Positions 8,114-13,566 of a DNA stretch of 14,680 bases are shown here, piece after piece (the first letter of the stretch is position 1; every line of letters begins with the position of its first letter). This DNA is from Methanobacterium sp. (GTDB lineage: Archaea > Methanobacteriota > Methanobacteria > Methanobacteriales > Methanobacteriaceae), in the NCBI GenBank assembly GCA_021372715.1, contig JAJFTX010000104.1, positions 1 to 14,680 of the forward strand, in the 5' to 3' direction. A model generated the notes under the pieces. The model was not told where the DNA came from, did no database searches, and was given only the letters and a program-made list of their open reading frames with translations. The position numbers were made by a program, and so were the translations under genes.

Positions 8114-8503
8114 ATGAGAGTGAGTGAAGGAGTGCCCAGAGGAAGATTTGCAGAACTATACCATCCAGAAATGTTCAGTGAAGGTGAAGAGGTCATTGTA
8201 TTTACCCGGGATGAATTCAACCGCACCTACTCTTCCCTGGGTGAGCAGATAGCACATATTAATAGAACCTATCTGCGACTGGACCGGGATGAGGACTGGA
8301 AGTTAATAGGATATTGGCCCCGGATACTGGAGCGGGTACACATCTTGGATTTGAATATGGATCAGATCTACAAAAACCAACCCCTGCAATGCTATCTTGA
8401 TGCATATCTCTACCCTACTATTCATGGTTCTGATGAACCAGCTGCTGTGTCTGAAAAAGAAGGCATAAGTATAAGCAAAGTTTCTGGTTTTGATCTCCTT
8501 TAA
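8114..8503 (+). CDS. Uncharacterised protein, first of a related pair
   Basis: A 129-residue soluble protein with no signal peptide or membrane span; I do not recognise its family. The start at 8114 is supported by GGTGG at 8101-8105 with an eight-base spacer. The N-terminal third (RFAELYHPEMFSEGEEVIV, then F.RDEF) is clearly similar to the N-terminus of the next gene product (ILLYHPQLFLKEDDILIL, then PSEEF), so the two share a small domain. The rest (DRDEDWKLIGYWPRILERVH) is helical and charged. The gene is divergent from polB1 across a 137-bp promoter region. A TATA-like TTAATTTTAT at 8061-8070 fits its start. It is probably co-transcribed with the gene at 8515. No function is assigned. Confidence 0.75.
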   Translation: MRVSEGVPRGRFAELYHPEMFSEGEEVIVFTRDEFNRTYSSLGEQIAHINRTYLRLDRDEDWKLIGYWPRILERVHILDLNMDQIYKNQPLQCYLDAYLYPTIHGSDEPAAVSEKEGISISKVSGFDLL

Positions 8504-8514
8504 ATGGGTATTTT

Positions 8515-9006
8515 ATGCGTTATAGCTACGGTATCATGGACCAGGGAAAGATATTGTTATACCATCCCCAATTATTTCTGAAAGAAGATGACATTCTAAT
8601 CCTCCCCAGCGAAGAATTTCAACAATGGCACGGTGATTTAAAAGAACTTATAGACGGTCTGTATCAGATAAACTCCCAGTCCATGAATAAAACAGTAGAA
8701 GAGCTGAACTTAGTAGCAGGCGTATTAGGTAGCATCGTTGAGGAATTAGAACAGCTTTTCAATACAGTAAAAGTATCTAATTCTCACTACCAATATATTT
8801 CAACTATGGATGAGGATATCAAGAAGCGGAGAGAAAATTTCTACAGCAATGATATGAAGAGATGTGATCTACGAATCCCGGTTAAACCAGAGATCACACC
8901 AGCACTGAAAAATCTTAATATGATGGAACTCTTAGAATATGCTAACCAAAAATTATCAATCCATCGGAAGGATTTTGGAAAATTTCAAAGAAAAAAGAAA
9001 GAATAA
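8515..9006 (+). CDS. Uncharacterised protein, second of a related pair
   Basis: A 163-residue soluble protein starting 11 bases after the stop of its neighbour. There is no convincing SD (only GGGT at 8506-8509), so translational coupling to the upstream gene is likely. An ATG at 8504 is out of frame and closes after 23 codons. Residues 1-35 resemble the first 40 residues of the preceding protein through a shared LYHP.hF..(E/G)(E/D)(E/D)(I/V)hhh...EF pattern. The remainder is mostly helical: about residues 45-85 (VEELNLVAGVLGSIVEELEQ) could be a coiled coil, and the C-terminus is strongly basic (FGKFQRKKKE), which suggests nucleic-acid or membrane-surface contact. The function is unknown. The pair may form a complex, which is inference from tandem arrangement and shared domain. 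Confidence 0.75.
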   Translation: MRYSYGIMDQGKILLYHPQLFLKEDDILILPSEEFQQWHGDLKELIDGLYQINSQSMNKTVEELNLVAGVLGSIVEELEQLFNTVKVSNSHYQYISTMDEDIKKRRENFYSNDMKRCDLRIPVKPEITPALKNLNMMELLEYANQKLSIHRKDFGKFQRKKKE

Positions 9007-9053
9007 TTCACCGGAATTAGATTATTGGAAATCCCAAATTCTATAACTATATT

Positions 9054-10109
9054 TTAGGGAATTAAATCTCTTACATCAATATAAAACTGTTCTTTCTGCA
9101 ATGATCCTTTAAATGATTTGGCATGTAATGACCATTTCTCAACCATGGGGTTAAAAGGTTTCAATTCTGCTAATAGAGGGTCTTGAGGGTCTAAGGTAAC
9201 TAACAAATAACTTTTATCTTCTGTGATTAATTGATTGTTATATTCACTGATCAGTGATTGTATGGCTTGGGGATTACTTGTATTGAAAGCATGATCAAAG
9301 ATCATATACATATTGAAAAATTCCCCTTCACTCGGAATAAATGGTGATCTCATAAAATGTTGGATGATATCATATATTCCTTTCATTATTTTCCATGAAA
9401 ATGGTTGTTTGGTAAAACAAAATTCTGCATAGTTGGAACAATCCCATAAACCACCGCATGCCACTATATCATTTCCCTGCTTCACCAGGTTAAAATTACC
9501 CTTCCCCGAGGAACAGAAATTATTGATAGTAGTTTGGAAACTTTCTTCGCTGTAAGGTTGGAAATGTTTCCAACCAGAGTAATAATTATTGATCAAATTA
9601 ATTGTTTCTAATATATTATGGGAGGTTAAGGGTTTGATCTGGTAATCTTCTGATAATTCTAATCTTTTATGGGTTGATATTGCTGCTGAATTTATATCTA
9701 ATAGTTTATTATAACCTAGTGAAGAGAATAAAGCTTTTGATGCTTTATTTGGTTCATATATGTAACAGTATATGTGATCTGGATCTGATTCTTGGATGTT
9801 TTTCTCAATTTCATCTACTAGTTGGGTGGCTATTCCCTGTCCTTGATAATCTGGATGGACATTCACTTCAGCAAGATAAATATAATTCTCTTTTTGATCT
9901 TGTTTTTTTGTCCAGCCTATCCAGCCAACTACTTGATCATCCTTTTCTGCTACAATAAGATGGGAATTGTCATATAAATCATACCTTGACTCCACTCCCT
10001 CTGGTTTAAATACGCCCATGGCACATTTATCATCCCCTTGAGGACACAGTCTTTCAATATCTTGGATAATGTTTTTATCCTTACTTTCAAATGGCCTGAG
10101 TATAACCAT
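9054..10109 (-). CDS. GNAT-family N-acetyltransferase with a C-terminal extension domain
   Basis: The protein has 351 residues, about twice a normal GNAT. The N-terminal half (1-150) is a canonical acetyl-CoA-binding GNAT domain: strand 4 and motif A read VNVHPDYQGQGIATQL (83-98) with the Q/RxxGxG/A loop at Q89-A94, and EPNKASKALFSSLGY (119-133) is motif B. The C-terminal half (about 156-351; NLVKQGNDIVACGGLWDCSN) has the strand order of a second, degenerate GNAT-like domain but lacks a clear QxxGxG loop, so this may be a tandem GNAT with one active site. The acceptor is not predictable; small-molecule amine, protein N-terminus and aminoglycoside are all possible. The start at 10109 follows GGGGGGGTG (10125-10117) with a seven-base spacer. 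The gene converges with 8515-9006 across only 47 bp. Confidence 0.88.
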   Translation of the reverse strand: MVILRPFESKDKNIIQDIERLCPQGDDKCAMGVFKPEGVESRYDLYDNSHLIVAEKDDQVVGWIGWTKKQDQKENYIYLAEVNVHPDYQGQGIATQLVDEIEKNIQESDPDHIYCYIYEPNKASKALFSSLGYNKLLDINSAAISTHKRLELSEDYQIKPLTSHNILETINLINNYYSGWKHFQPYSEESFQTTINNFCSSGKGNFNLVKQGNDIVACGGLWDCSNYAEFCFTKQPFSWKIMKGIYDIIQHFMRSPFIPSEGEFFNMYMIFDHAFNTSNPQAIQSLISEYNNQLITEDKSYLLVTLDPQDPLLAELKPFNPMVEKWSLHAKSFKGSLQKEQFYIDVRDLIP

Positions 10110-10307
10110 AAATAAACACCCCCCCTTTATTCATCATTTATGGAGTAAAAAAATATTAAGTCCTCCTTCAGATGGAAATTCTATTTTTTTATTATATTTT
10201 TCATTGAATAAAAAATGTTGGTATTTACTAAATTAGATTTAAAAAAATATGTATACAGAAAACCCTATATGTAAAGTATTATCGGACTTAAAGAACTCTT
10301 AGAATAG

Positions 10308-10565
10308 TTAATCCTTCTCCCAGTAAATATCACCTTTCAGATCGTTCCAGGCATCCTTTCCTATCCAGAATAGATATTCATATTCCTCTTCTTCATCAGG
10401 ATCATAGAATGTATCATCCTCATCATGAACCGAGATATAGCGGAAGTCCATTCCCCGGGCGGTTAGTAGAATACTGAAGAATATGGCTGATTTTTTATGA
10501 TGGAGTTTTAGTAAAACCTCTTCATCTTGTTTAACGAATTTTATATGCTCACCAATATCTTCCAT
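10308..10565 (-). CDS. Small acidic protein of unknown function
   Basis: An 85-residue, strongly acidic protein (runs DEDDTFYDPDEEEEYEYLFWIG) with many aromatic residues. It is soluble with no signal peptide or Cys/His metal motif. The start at 10565 lies eight bases after AGGGGT on the minus strand (10580-10573); a second SD-like AAGGAG is further upstream. I do not recognise a family. Negative charge and size would fit a DNA mimic or a protein-binding inhibitor, but nothing in the sequence proves that. It lies about 200 bp upstream of the GNAT gene on the same strand, with T-runs between, so co-transcription is uncertain. Confidence 0.65.
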   Translation of the reverse strand: MEDIGEHIKFVKQDEEVLLKLHHKKSAIFFSILLTARGMDFRYISVHDEDDTFYDPDEEEEYEYLFWIGKDAWNDLKGDIYWEKD

Positions 10566-10940
10566 CAGCTTTTAACCCCTCTAACTCCTTCTAATAGAAG
10601 TTAAATAATTTTTTGTGTATAAGTTTTAAGGTTAAATGTTATTTCGTTCTTCTTTTTATTCTAAATATAATTTATGTTGGTAATCTAATATAATCTTTTA
10701 TTTCTTCTGATTTTTTTCATTATTTGTTTAATTAAGCCTATTTATTACTCATATATCAGATTCCACGCTTTCATAAACAAAATAAATAGATTTTCTTTAT
10801 TATCCTTCTAGTTATAAACAGAATTTCAATAAGAAATAATAACTTTTTGTGAAATAATTCACCAAAAAAAATAAAAAGTCTAATATTTTGTGAAATAATA
10901 ATAATGTTTACTAATATAAACACCTATGGGGGTGAAAATA
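10566..10940. other. AT-rich intergenic region with operator-like repeats
   Basis: About 375 bp between the divergent genes at 10308-10565 and 10941-11135. ACTTATACAC on the minus strand near 10626-10617 is a possible TATA box for the acidic-protein gene. The right half holds the direct repeat and palindrome listed separately. Apart from these I see no ORF and no stable hairpin. Confidence 0.45.
10845..10899 (+). repeat. Direct repeats and dyad upstream of the small membrane-protein gene
   Basis: TTTTGTGAAATAAT occurs at 10845-10858 and again, identical, at 10886-10899, 41 bp apart (about four helical turns). The first copy extends into the palindrome GTGAA-ATAA-TTCAC (10849-10862). The second copy keeps only the left half-site. 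The layout resembles two sites for a dimeric repressor or activator, just upstream of the gene starting at 10941. Confidence 0.45.
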
Positions 10941-11135
10941 TTGTATAACTACTTACCATTGACTGCAAGTCTTTCCATGTTTATGGTATTACTGGCCCTG
11001 TACTCTATATTTGTTCTACAACAATATGTAGCTAGTAATTTAGTGGTTGCTATTCTGTTCGCAGTAATTTTTGGACTTTCAGTTTTTAGAATCAGAATCA
11101 GATCAAAAGAGGATGTAACTCCAGTCACTGCCTAA
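10941..11135 (+). CDS. Small two-span membrane protein
   Basis: A 64-residue hydrophobic protein. The reading frame has an ATG at 10926, but an excellent SD (GGGGGTGA, 10928-10935) lies downstream of that ATG and five bases before a TTG at 10941, so TTG initiation is preferred. Two membrane spans are visible: LTASLSMFMVLLALYSIFVL (about residues 7-26) and NLVVAILFAVIFGLSVF (about 33-49). A basic turn (RIRIRSK) and a short polar tail follow, so the C-terminus is probably cytoplasmic. No family is recognised. It is a monocistronic gene bounded by operator-like repeats upstream and a T-rich terminator downstream. The alternative ATG would add five residues. Confidence 0.65.
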   Translation: MYNYLPLTASLSMFMVLLALYSIFVLQQYVASNLVVAILFAVIFGLSVFRIRIRSKEDVTPVTA

Positions 11136-11141
11136 TTAATC

Positions 11142-11165
11142 CTCTTTTTTTGTTTTCTATTTTTA
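11142..11165 (+). terminator. T-rich terminator after the small membrane-protein gene
   Basis: Six bases after the stop, the T-run CTCTTTTTTTG leads into further T-rich DNA (TTTTCTATTTTTAAATTT). This is a typical archaeal U-tract terminator without a strong stem. Confidence 0.5.
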
Positions 11166-11311
11166 AATTTATATTAATACACTAAACAAATACAGAGGTA
11201 TTTTTTTAATTAACTATATCTTCAGGATAATAGATCTCTGTTTTATCTTTTTACTCATCATCAAAATAACAACCTAATTAGTATAGTTTCTTGATAGAGT
11301 TTTTCTTATAA

Positions 11312-11399
11312 TGAATTGGGAATAACTGGGTAATGATTGGGGATAGATTTTGGAATAAGTATATTATCCAAATCAGGATAATAATAGAATTGGTTGCTA
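11312..11399 (+). repeat. Long imperfect repeat, copy R1, with perfect 8-bp hairpin
   Basis: An 88-bp unit from TGAATT to GGTTGCTA that recurs about 85% identical, by hand alignment, at 11505-11595. It contains a G-rich core (TGGGTAATG then GGGG, 11327-11342) and a perfect stem TATTATCC/GGATAATA (11362-11369 and 11376-11383) with a six-base loop. It lies in a 636-bp non-coding gap upstream of the surface-protein gene. Whether it acts as RNA or as a protein-binding DNA site is not settled. Confidence 0.7.
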
Positions 11400-11405
11400 G
11401 TTTTC

Positions 11406-11450
11406 GCATTAATCTCGGGAAATAAGTTTCCCGGGGTAATGCCTTTTTTT
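11406..11450 (+). terminator. Strong stem-loop with T-run following repeat R1
   Basis: GCATT...GGGAAA (11406-11422), loop TAAG, TTTCCC...AATGC (11427-11442) pair over about 16 bp with one bulged A and two G-T pairs. Seven T's (11444-11450) follow at once. It looks like a factor-independent terminator or attenuator. No protein gene ends here, so it probably ends a short non-coding transcript or a leader passing through R1. Confidence 0.6.
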
Positions 11451-11504
11451 ATTTTAACAATTTTATCTCCGCACTATTTTAGAATTTCTCTTTTTAATCT
11501 TATT

Positions 11505-11595
11505 TGAATTAGGGAAGAACTGGGTAATAATTGGGGATAAATTATGGAATAAATATATCATCTAAATCTGGATGATCATATAAATTAGGTTACTA
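11505..11595 (+). repeat. Long imperfect repeat, copy R2, with compensated hairpin
   Basis: A 91-bp second copy of the R1 unit, ending in GGTTACTA. The equivalent stem is ATCATCT/GGATGAT (11557-11563 and 11570-11576). Relative to R1 one pair has changed T-A to C-G on both sides and another has become a G-T wobble, so pairing is kept. The loop is AAATCT. Confidence 0.7.
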
Positions 11596-11619
11596 CTCAT
11601 AATAATAATGTTAGTAACC
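11588..11619 (+). repeat. Perfect 8-bp inverted repeat at the end of R2
   Basis: GGTTACTA (11588-11595) and TAGTAACC (11612-11619) are exact reverse complements around a 16-base A/T-rich loop. R1 has the left arm (GGTTGCTA) but not the right one. It lies about 150 bases upstream of the start of the surface-protein gene. Confidence 0.5.
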
Positions 11620-11758
11620 ACTAAATGCCATGAACATTTAAACATTCACCAATTACTAGAGCATCGGTAAAGAATCATATTAAAGAACATTCAGGGTAAT
11701 ACAGGTTGCACTGATAAAAACTGGTTTATTAAGGCATTAATTAGTTAAGAAGTGAAAA

Positions 11759-11766
11759 GGAGGTGA
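11759..11766 (+). promoter_or_regulatory. Shine-Dalgarno that fixes the surface-protein start
   Basis: GGAGGTGA ends five bases before ATG 11772. An in-frame GTG at 11763 lies inside this SD and is therefore not the start. Confidence 0.8.
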
Positions 11767-11771
11767 AAAGG

Positions 11772-12407
11772 ATGAAAAAAATTGCAACCATGTTATTACT
11801 GATGGTCACTTTTGGTATGGTATTCGCAGGAGCAGCATCTGCAGGAGATGTAAATACAACAGTTTTAGATGAAAATGGAAATCCAGTAGTTGTAACCAAT
11901 CCTGGTGATAATGTAGCAGTTGAAGTAAATGCATCAGCAAAAGGAACTGCAGTAACTGACCCGTGGGTGGCTGTTAATGTAACCCCTAATTCTACTCTTC
12001 AATTACAAGCAAATAAAGCTGTTATGTGGTTTAACGGTGTCATGTACAAAAACGACGACCCAGTATTTGGTGGCTTCTTCTTCTGGTGGCAACAAGGACA
12101 GGAATGGGTTTGGGACATCGGACAAATAAGTGATATGGACGCCAATGATAATGCTCAACTTATAGTACCGGCTATAGTCAGCGGTGTAGGAAAAATAACA
12201 GTAAACGCCAACTTCATGGAATTTTATCCCAGTGAAGCAAGATCAATTATACTGGACAGCGACAGTTACAGCTTCTTATCAGTACCATGCCCACCACCAT
12301 GCAGAGGTGCAACCGTGCCTATGCAGACCACTGGTTCTCCATTAGCTGTAGCAGCTCTTGGATTACTCAGCATAATCGGTGGAACAGTCTATGGTAAACT
12401 CCGATAA
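11772..12407 (+). CDS. Secreted surface protein with C-terminal membrane anchor
   Basis: A 211-residue exported protein. Residues 1-24 are a signal peptide (KK start, hydrophobic core, cleavage after ASA). The ectodomain is rich in Asn, Val, Thr and Trp and beta-stranded (VNTTVLDENGNPVVVTNPGD), like a single Ig-like or DUF11-type domain of the kind used as units in archaeal surface proteins, with an aromatic patch FGGFFFWWQQGQEWVW. Near the end a Cys/Pro segment (CPPPC) leads into VPMQTTG, then a hydrophobic span (SPLAVAALGLLSIIGGTVYG) and KLR. That tripartite tail resembles a sorting signal or simple anchor and places the domain outside the cell. The start follows a strong SD. It sits alone, behind the R1/R2 elements, and may be controlled by them (inference). 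No specific function is assigned. Confidence 0.8.
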   Translation: MKKIATMLLLMVTFGMVFAGAASAGDVNTTVLDENGNPVVVTNPGDNVAVEVNASAKGTAVTDPWVAVNVTPNSTLQLQANKAVMWFNGVMYKNDDPVFGGFFFWWQQGQEWVWDIGQISDMDANDNAQLIVPAIVSGVGKITVNANFMEFYPSEARSIILDSDSYSFLSVPCPPPCRGATVPMQTTGSPLAVAALGLLSIIGGTVYGKLR

Positions 12408-12422
12408 ACCTATATTTATTTA

Positions 12423-12449
12423 TTTTTTTTATAAATTATTGCTTTTTTT
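12423..12449 (+). terminator. T-rich terminator after the surface-protein gene
   Basis: Two T-runs (eight T at 12423-12430, seven T at 12443-12449) follow the stop at 12407 within 45 bases. This is a typical archaeal U-tract terminator. Confidence 0.55.
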
Positions 12450-12541
12450 ATCTTATCTAGAAAAATACATTCTCATGATATAAAAACCCTTTTTTAATAA
12501 AAACTGATAAAATAAGGTTTTGTTATATCTATAAACAAAAA

Positions 12542-12629
12542 TTTTATATGAGTTAACTCTACGCTAATACGCTGCTTATAATTTAAAATTTTAATATGTT
12601 TTAAAACCAGAATGAAATTATAAAGCAGC
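12542..12629 (+). promoter_or_regulatory. TATA box and long hairpin ahead of the regulator gene
   Basis: TTTTATAT (12542-12549) is a good TATA box. A start site about 25 bases on would be near 12570, exactly where GCTGCTTATAATTT (12571-12584) begins. That arm pairs with AAATTATAAAGCAGC (12615-12629) with a single bulge. The AT-rich loop can form an inner TTTAAAA/TTTTAAA stem. Either this is a structured 5' leader of the gene at 12758 or a short separate RNA. The rest of the 12408-12757 gap shows only AT-rich DNA. Confidence 0.45.
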
Positions 12630-12757
12630 TATTAAATCAAATAAACTAACTAGATTCTGGAATAATTATTTATATTTAATTTATTAAATTAGAATAGTAA
12701 AATAATAATTAGGTCGTTATTAATTTTTTAATCAATACAACTTATCTATGGTATTAT

Positions 12758-13036
12758 ATGAGAAGATTGCTATGGCATATAATTGCCGGTACTAAGGGAG
12801 GGTATAATCGAGCCAGGATTATCAAAAATCTTGAGGAAAGACCATATAATGCCCATCAACTAGCAGAACTATTAGATCTAGATTATAAAACCGTGAGACA
12901 TCATATAAAAGTACTGGAGAAAAATAAATTGATAGTATCTTCAGGAGATAGTTATGCTAATATGTACTTCCTATCCGAACAGTTGAATAAAAACTTGGAT
13001 AGTTTCAATGAGATTTGGGAAAAAATAGAAAAATAA
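12758..13036 (+). CDS. Winged-helix transcriptional regulator (ArsR-like)
   Basis: A 92-residue protein that is essentially one winged-helix domain. Residues 18-70 read helix ARIIKNLEERPYNAHQLAELL, recognition helix DYKTVRHHIKVLEKNKLI, then a wing around VSSGDSYANMYFLS. The C-terminal helix (NLDSFNEIWEKIEK) is a likely dimer contact. There are no Cys or His clusters for metal sensing. It probably binds DNA as a dimer. It is followed after 28 bp by a small membrane protein, and small wHTH plus membrane-protein gene pairs recur in archaea, which suggests the two act together. The ATG at 12758 has no clear SD. Its target could be its own promoter or the neighbouring envelope genes, which is inference. 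Confidence 0.85.
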   Translation: MRRLLWHIIAGTKGGYNRARIIKNLEERPYNAHQLAELLDLDYKTVRHHIKVLEKNKLIVSSGDSYANMYFLSEQLNKNLDSFNEIWEKIEK

Positions 13037-13064
13037 TAAAAAAAATAATAGGATTTGGAGAAGA

Positions 13065-13397
13065 ATGTTATCTGTAATAGTTCAACCGGCAATTTCGATT
13101 TTTTTAGTGATTTCCCGCCCATTAATTGGGTTATTAGATATCATAATAGCAGTGGGTAATATAATACTCTTAATAGTTTTACTTTATATTTACTGGGGAA
13201 ATTACAAGAAGATCAAATCAGAATTCACCCTGGGTTTGATTCTATTCGCCGCACTTCTCTTATTACAGAACTTTCTGTTCAGCAGCTTTCTATTGTTTCA
13301 TGAGGCCTTCCGTGTGGAAGCTATAGATCTACCCCTATTCATATTAAATATAACCGAATTTCTAGCACTGGCTATTCTACTTAAGGTAACCTATTGA
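13065..13397 (+). CDS. Small integral membrane protein paired with the regulator
   Basis: A 110-residue, very hydrophobic protein with three likely membrane spans: about residues 20-42 (LIGLLDIIIAVGNIILLIVLL), 55-75 (LGLILFAALLLLQNFLFSSF) and 88-107 (LPLFILNITEFLALAILL). The loop between the first two is basic (NYKKIKSE), so it is probably cytoplasmic. TTGGAG at 13055-13060 with a four-base spacer supports the ATG at 13065. It follows the wHTH gene by 28 bp and is almost certainly in the same transcript. Three-span partners of wHTH regulators are known in archaea but their role is unclear; sequestering the regulator at the membrane is one possibility. No enzymatic motif is visible. Confidence 0.8.
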   Translation: MLSVIVQPAISIFLVISRPLIGLLDIIIAVGNIILLIVLLYIYWGNYKKIKSEFTLGLILFAALLLLQNFLFSSFLLFHEAFRVEAIDLPLFILNITEFLALAILLKVTY

Positions 13398-13432
13398 ATA
13401 TACTTTGAATTTGGTAAACATTCGGGTAAAAT

Positions 13433-13440
13433 TTTATATA
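13433..13440 (+). promoter_or_regulatory. Strong TATA box ahead of the tandem hairpins
   Basis: TTTATATA, inside an extended run ATTTTATATATATTTAAA, is the best TATA match in the window. It predicts a start near 13463, two bases before the first hairpin. There is no protein start within 100 bases downstream. Confidence 0.55.
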
Positions 13441-13462
13441 TATTTAAATCCATGATCACTTA

Positions 13463-13549
13463 ATTGTAGTTTTAGCAAACTACAGAAGGGATATCATTTC
13501 CCTTCTTCCACCCCATTACCCATATTAATCACCTATTTTTTACTTTTTT
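13463..13549 (+). ncRNA. Candidate small RNA with two tandem hairpins
   Basis: Just after the predicted start, TGTAGTTT-TAGC-AAACTACA (13465-13484) forms a perfect 8-bp hairpin. Next to it GAAGGGA and TCCCTTC (13485-13491 and 13499-13505) form a perfect 7-bp hairpin. Then come an unpaired C-rich stretch (CCACCCCATTACCCA, 13508-13522), AATCACCT (13527-13534) and two T-runs (13535-13549) that could end transcription. AATCACCT resembles the 16S 3' end. The whole would be about 85 nt. It matches no RNA family that I know (not tRNA, RNase P, SRP or C/D box). It could also be the attenuator-like leader of the small ORF at 13567. Confidence 0.4.
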
Positions 13550-13566
13550 GATGGTAGTGTTATCTG

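Noticed and set aside
9674..9958. Plus-strand hydrophobic 94-codon frame opposite the GNAT gene
   Set aside because: It covers the acetyl-CoA-binding region of the GNAT in antisense; its hydrophobicity is a by-product.
11312..11595. CRISPR array or insertion-sequence ends
   Set aside because: There are only two long imperfect copies with a unique spacer, no short identical repeats, and no transposase or target-site duplication nearby.
11763..11771. GTG start for the surface protein, three codons upstream of the ATG
   Set aside because: That GTG lies inside the Shine-Dalgarno GGAGGTGA, which serves the ATG at 11772.
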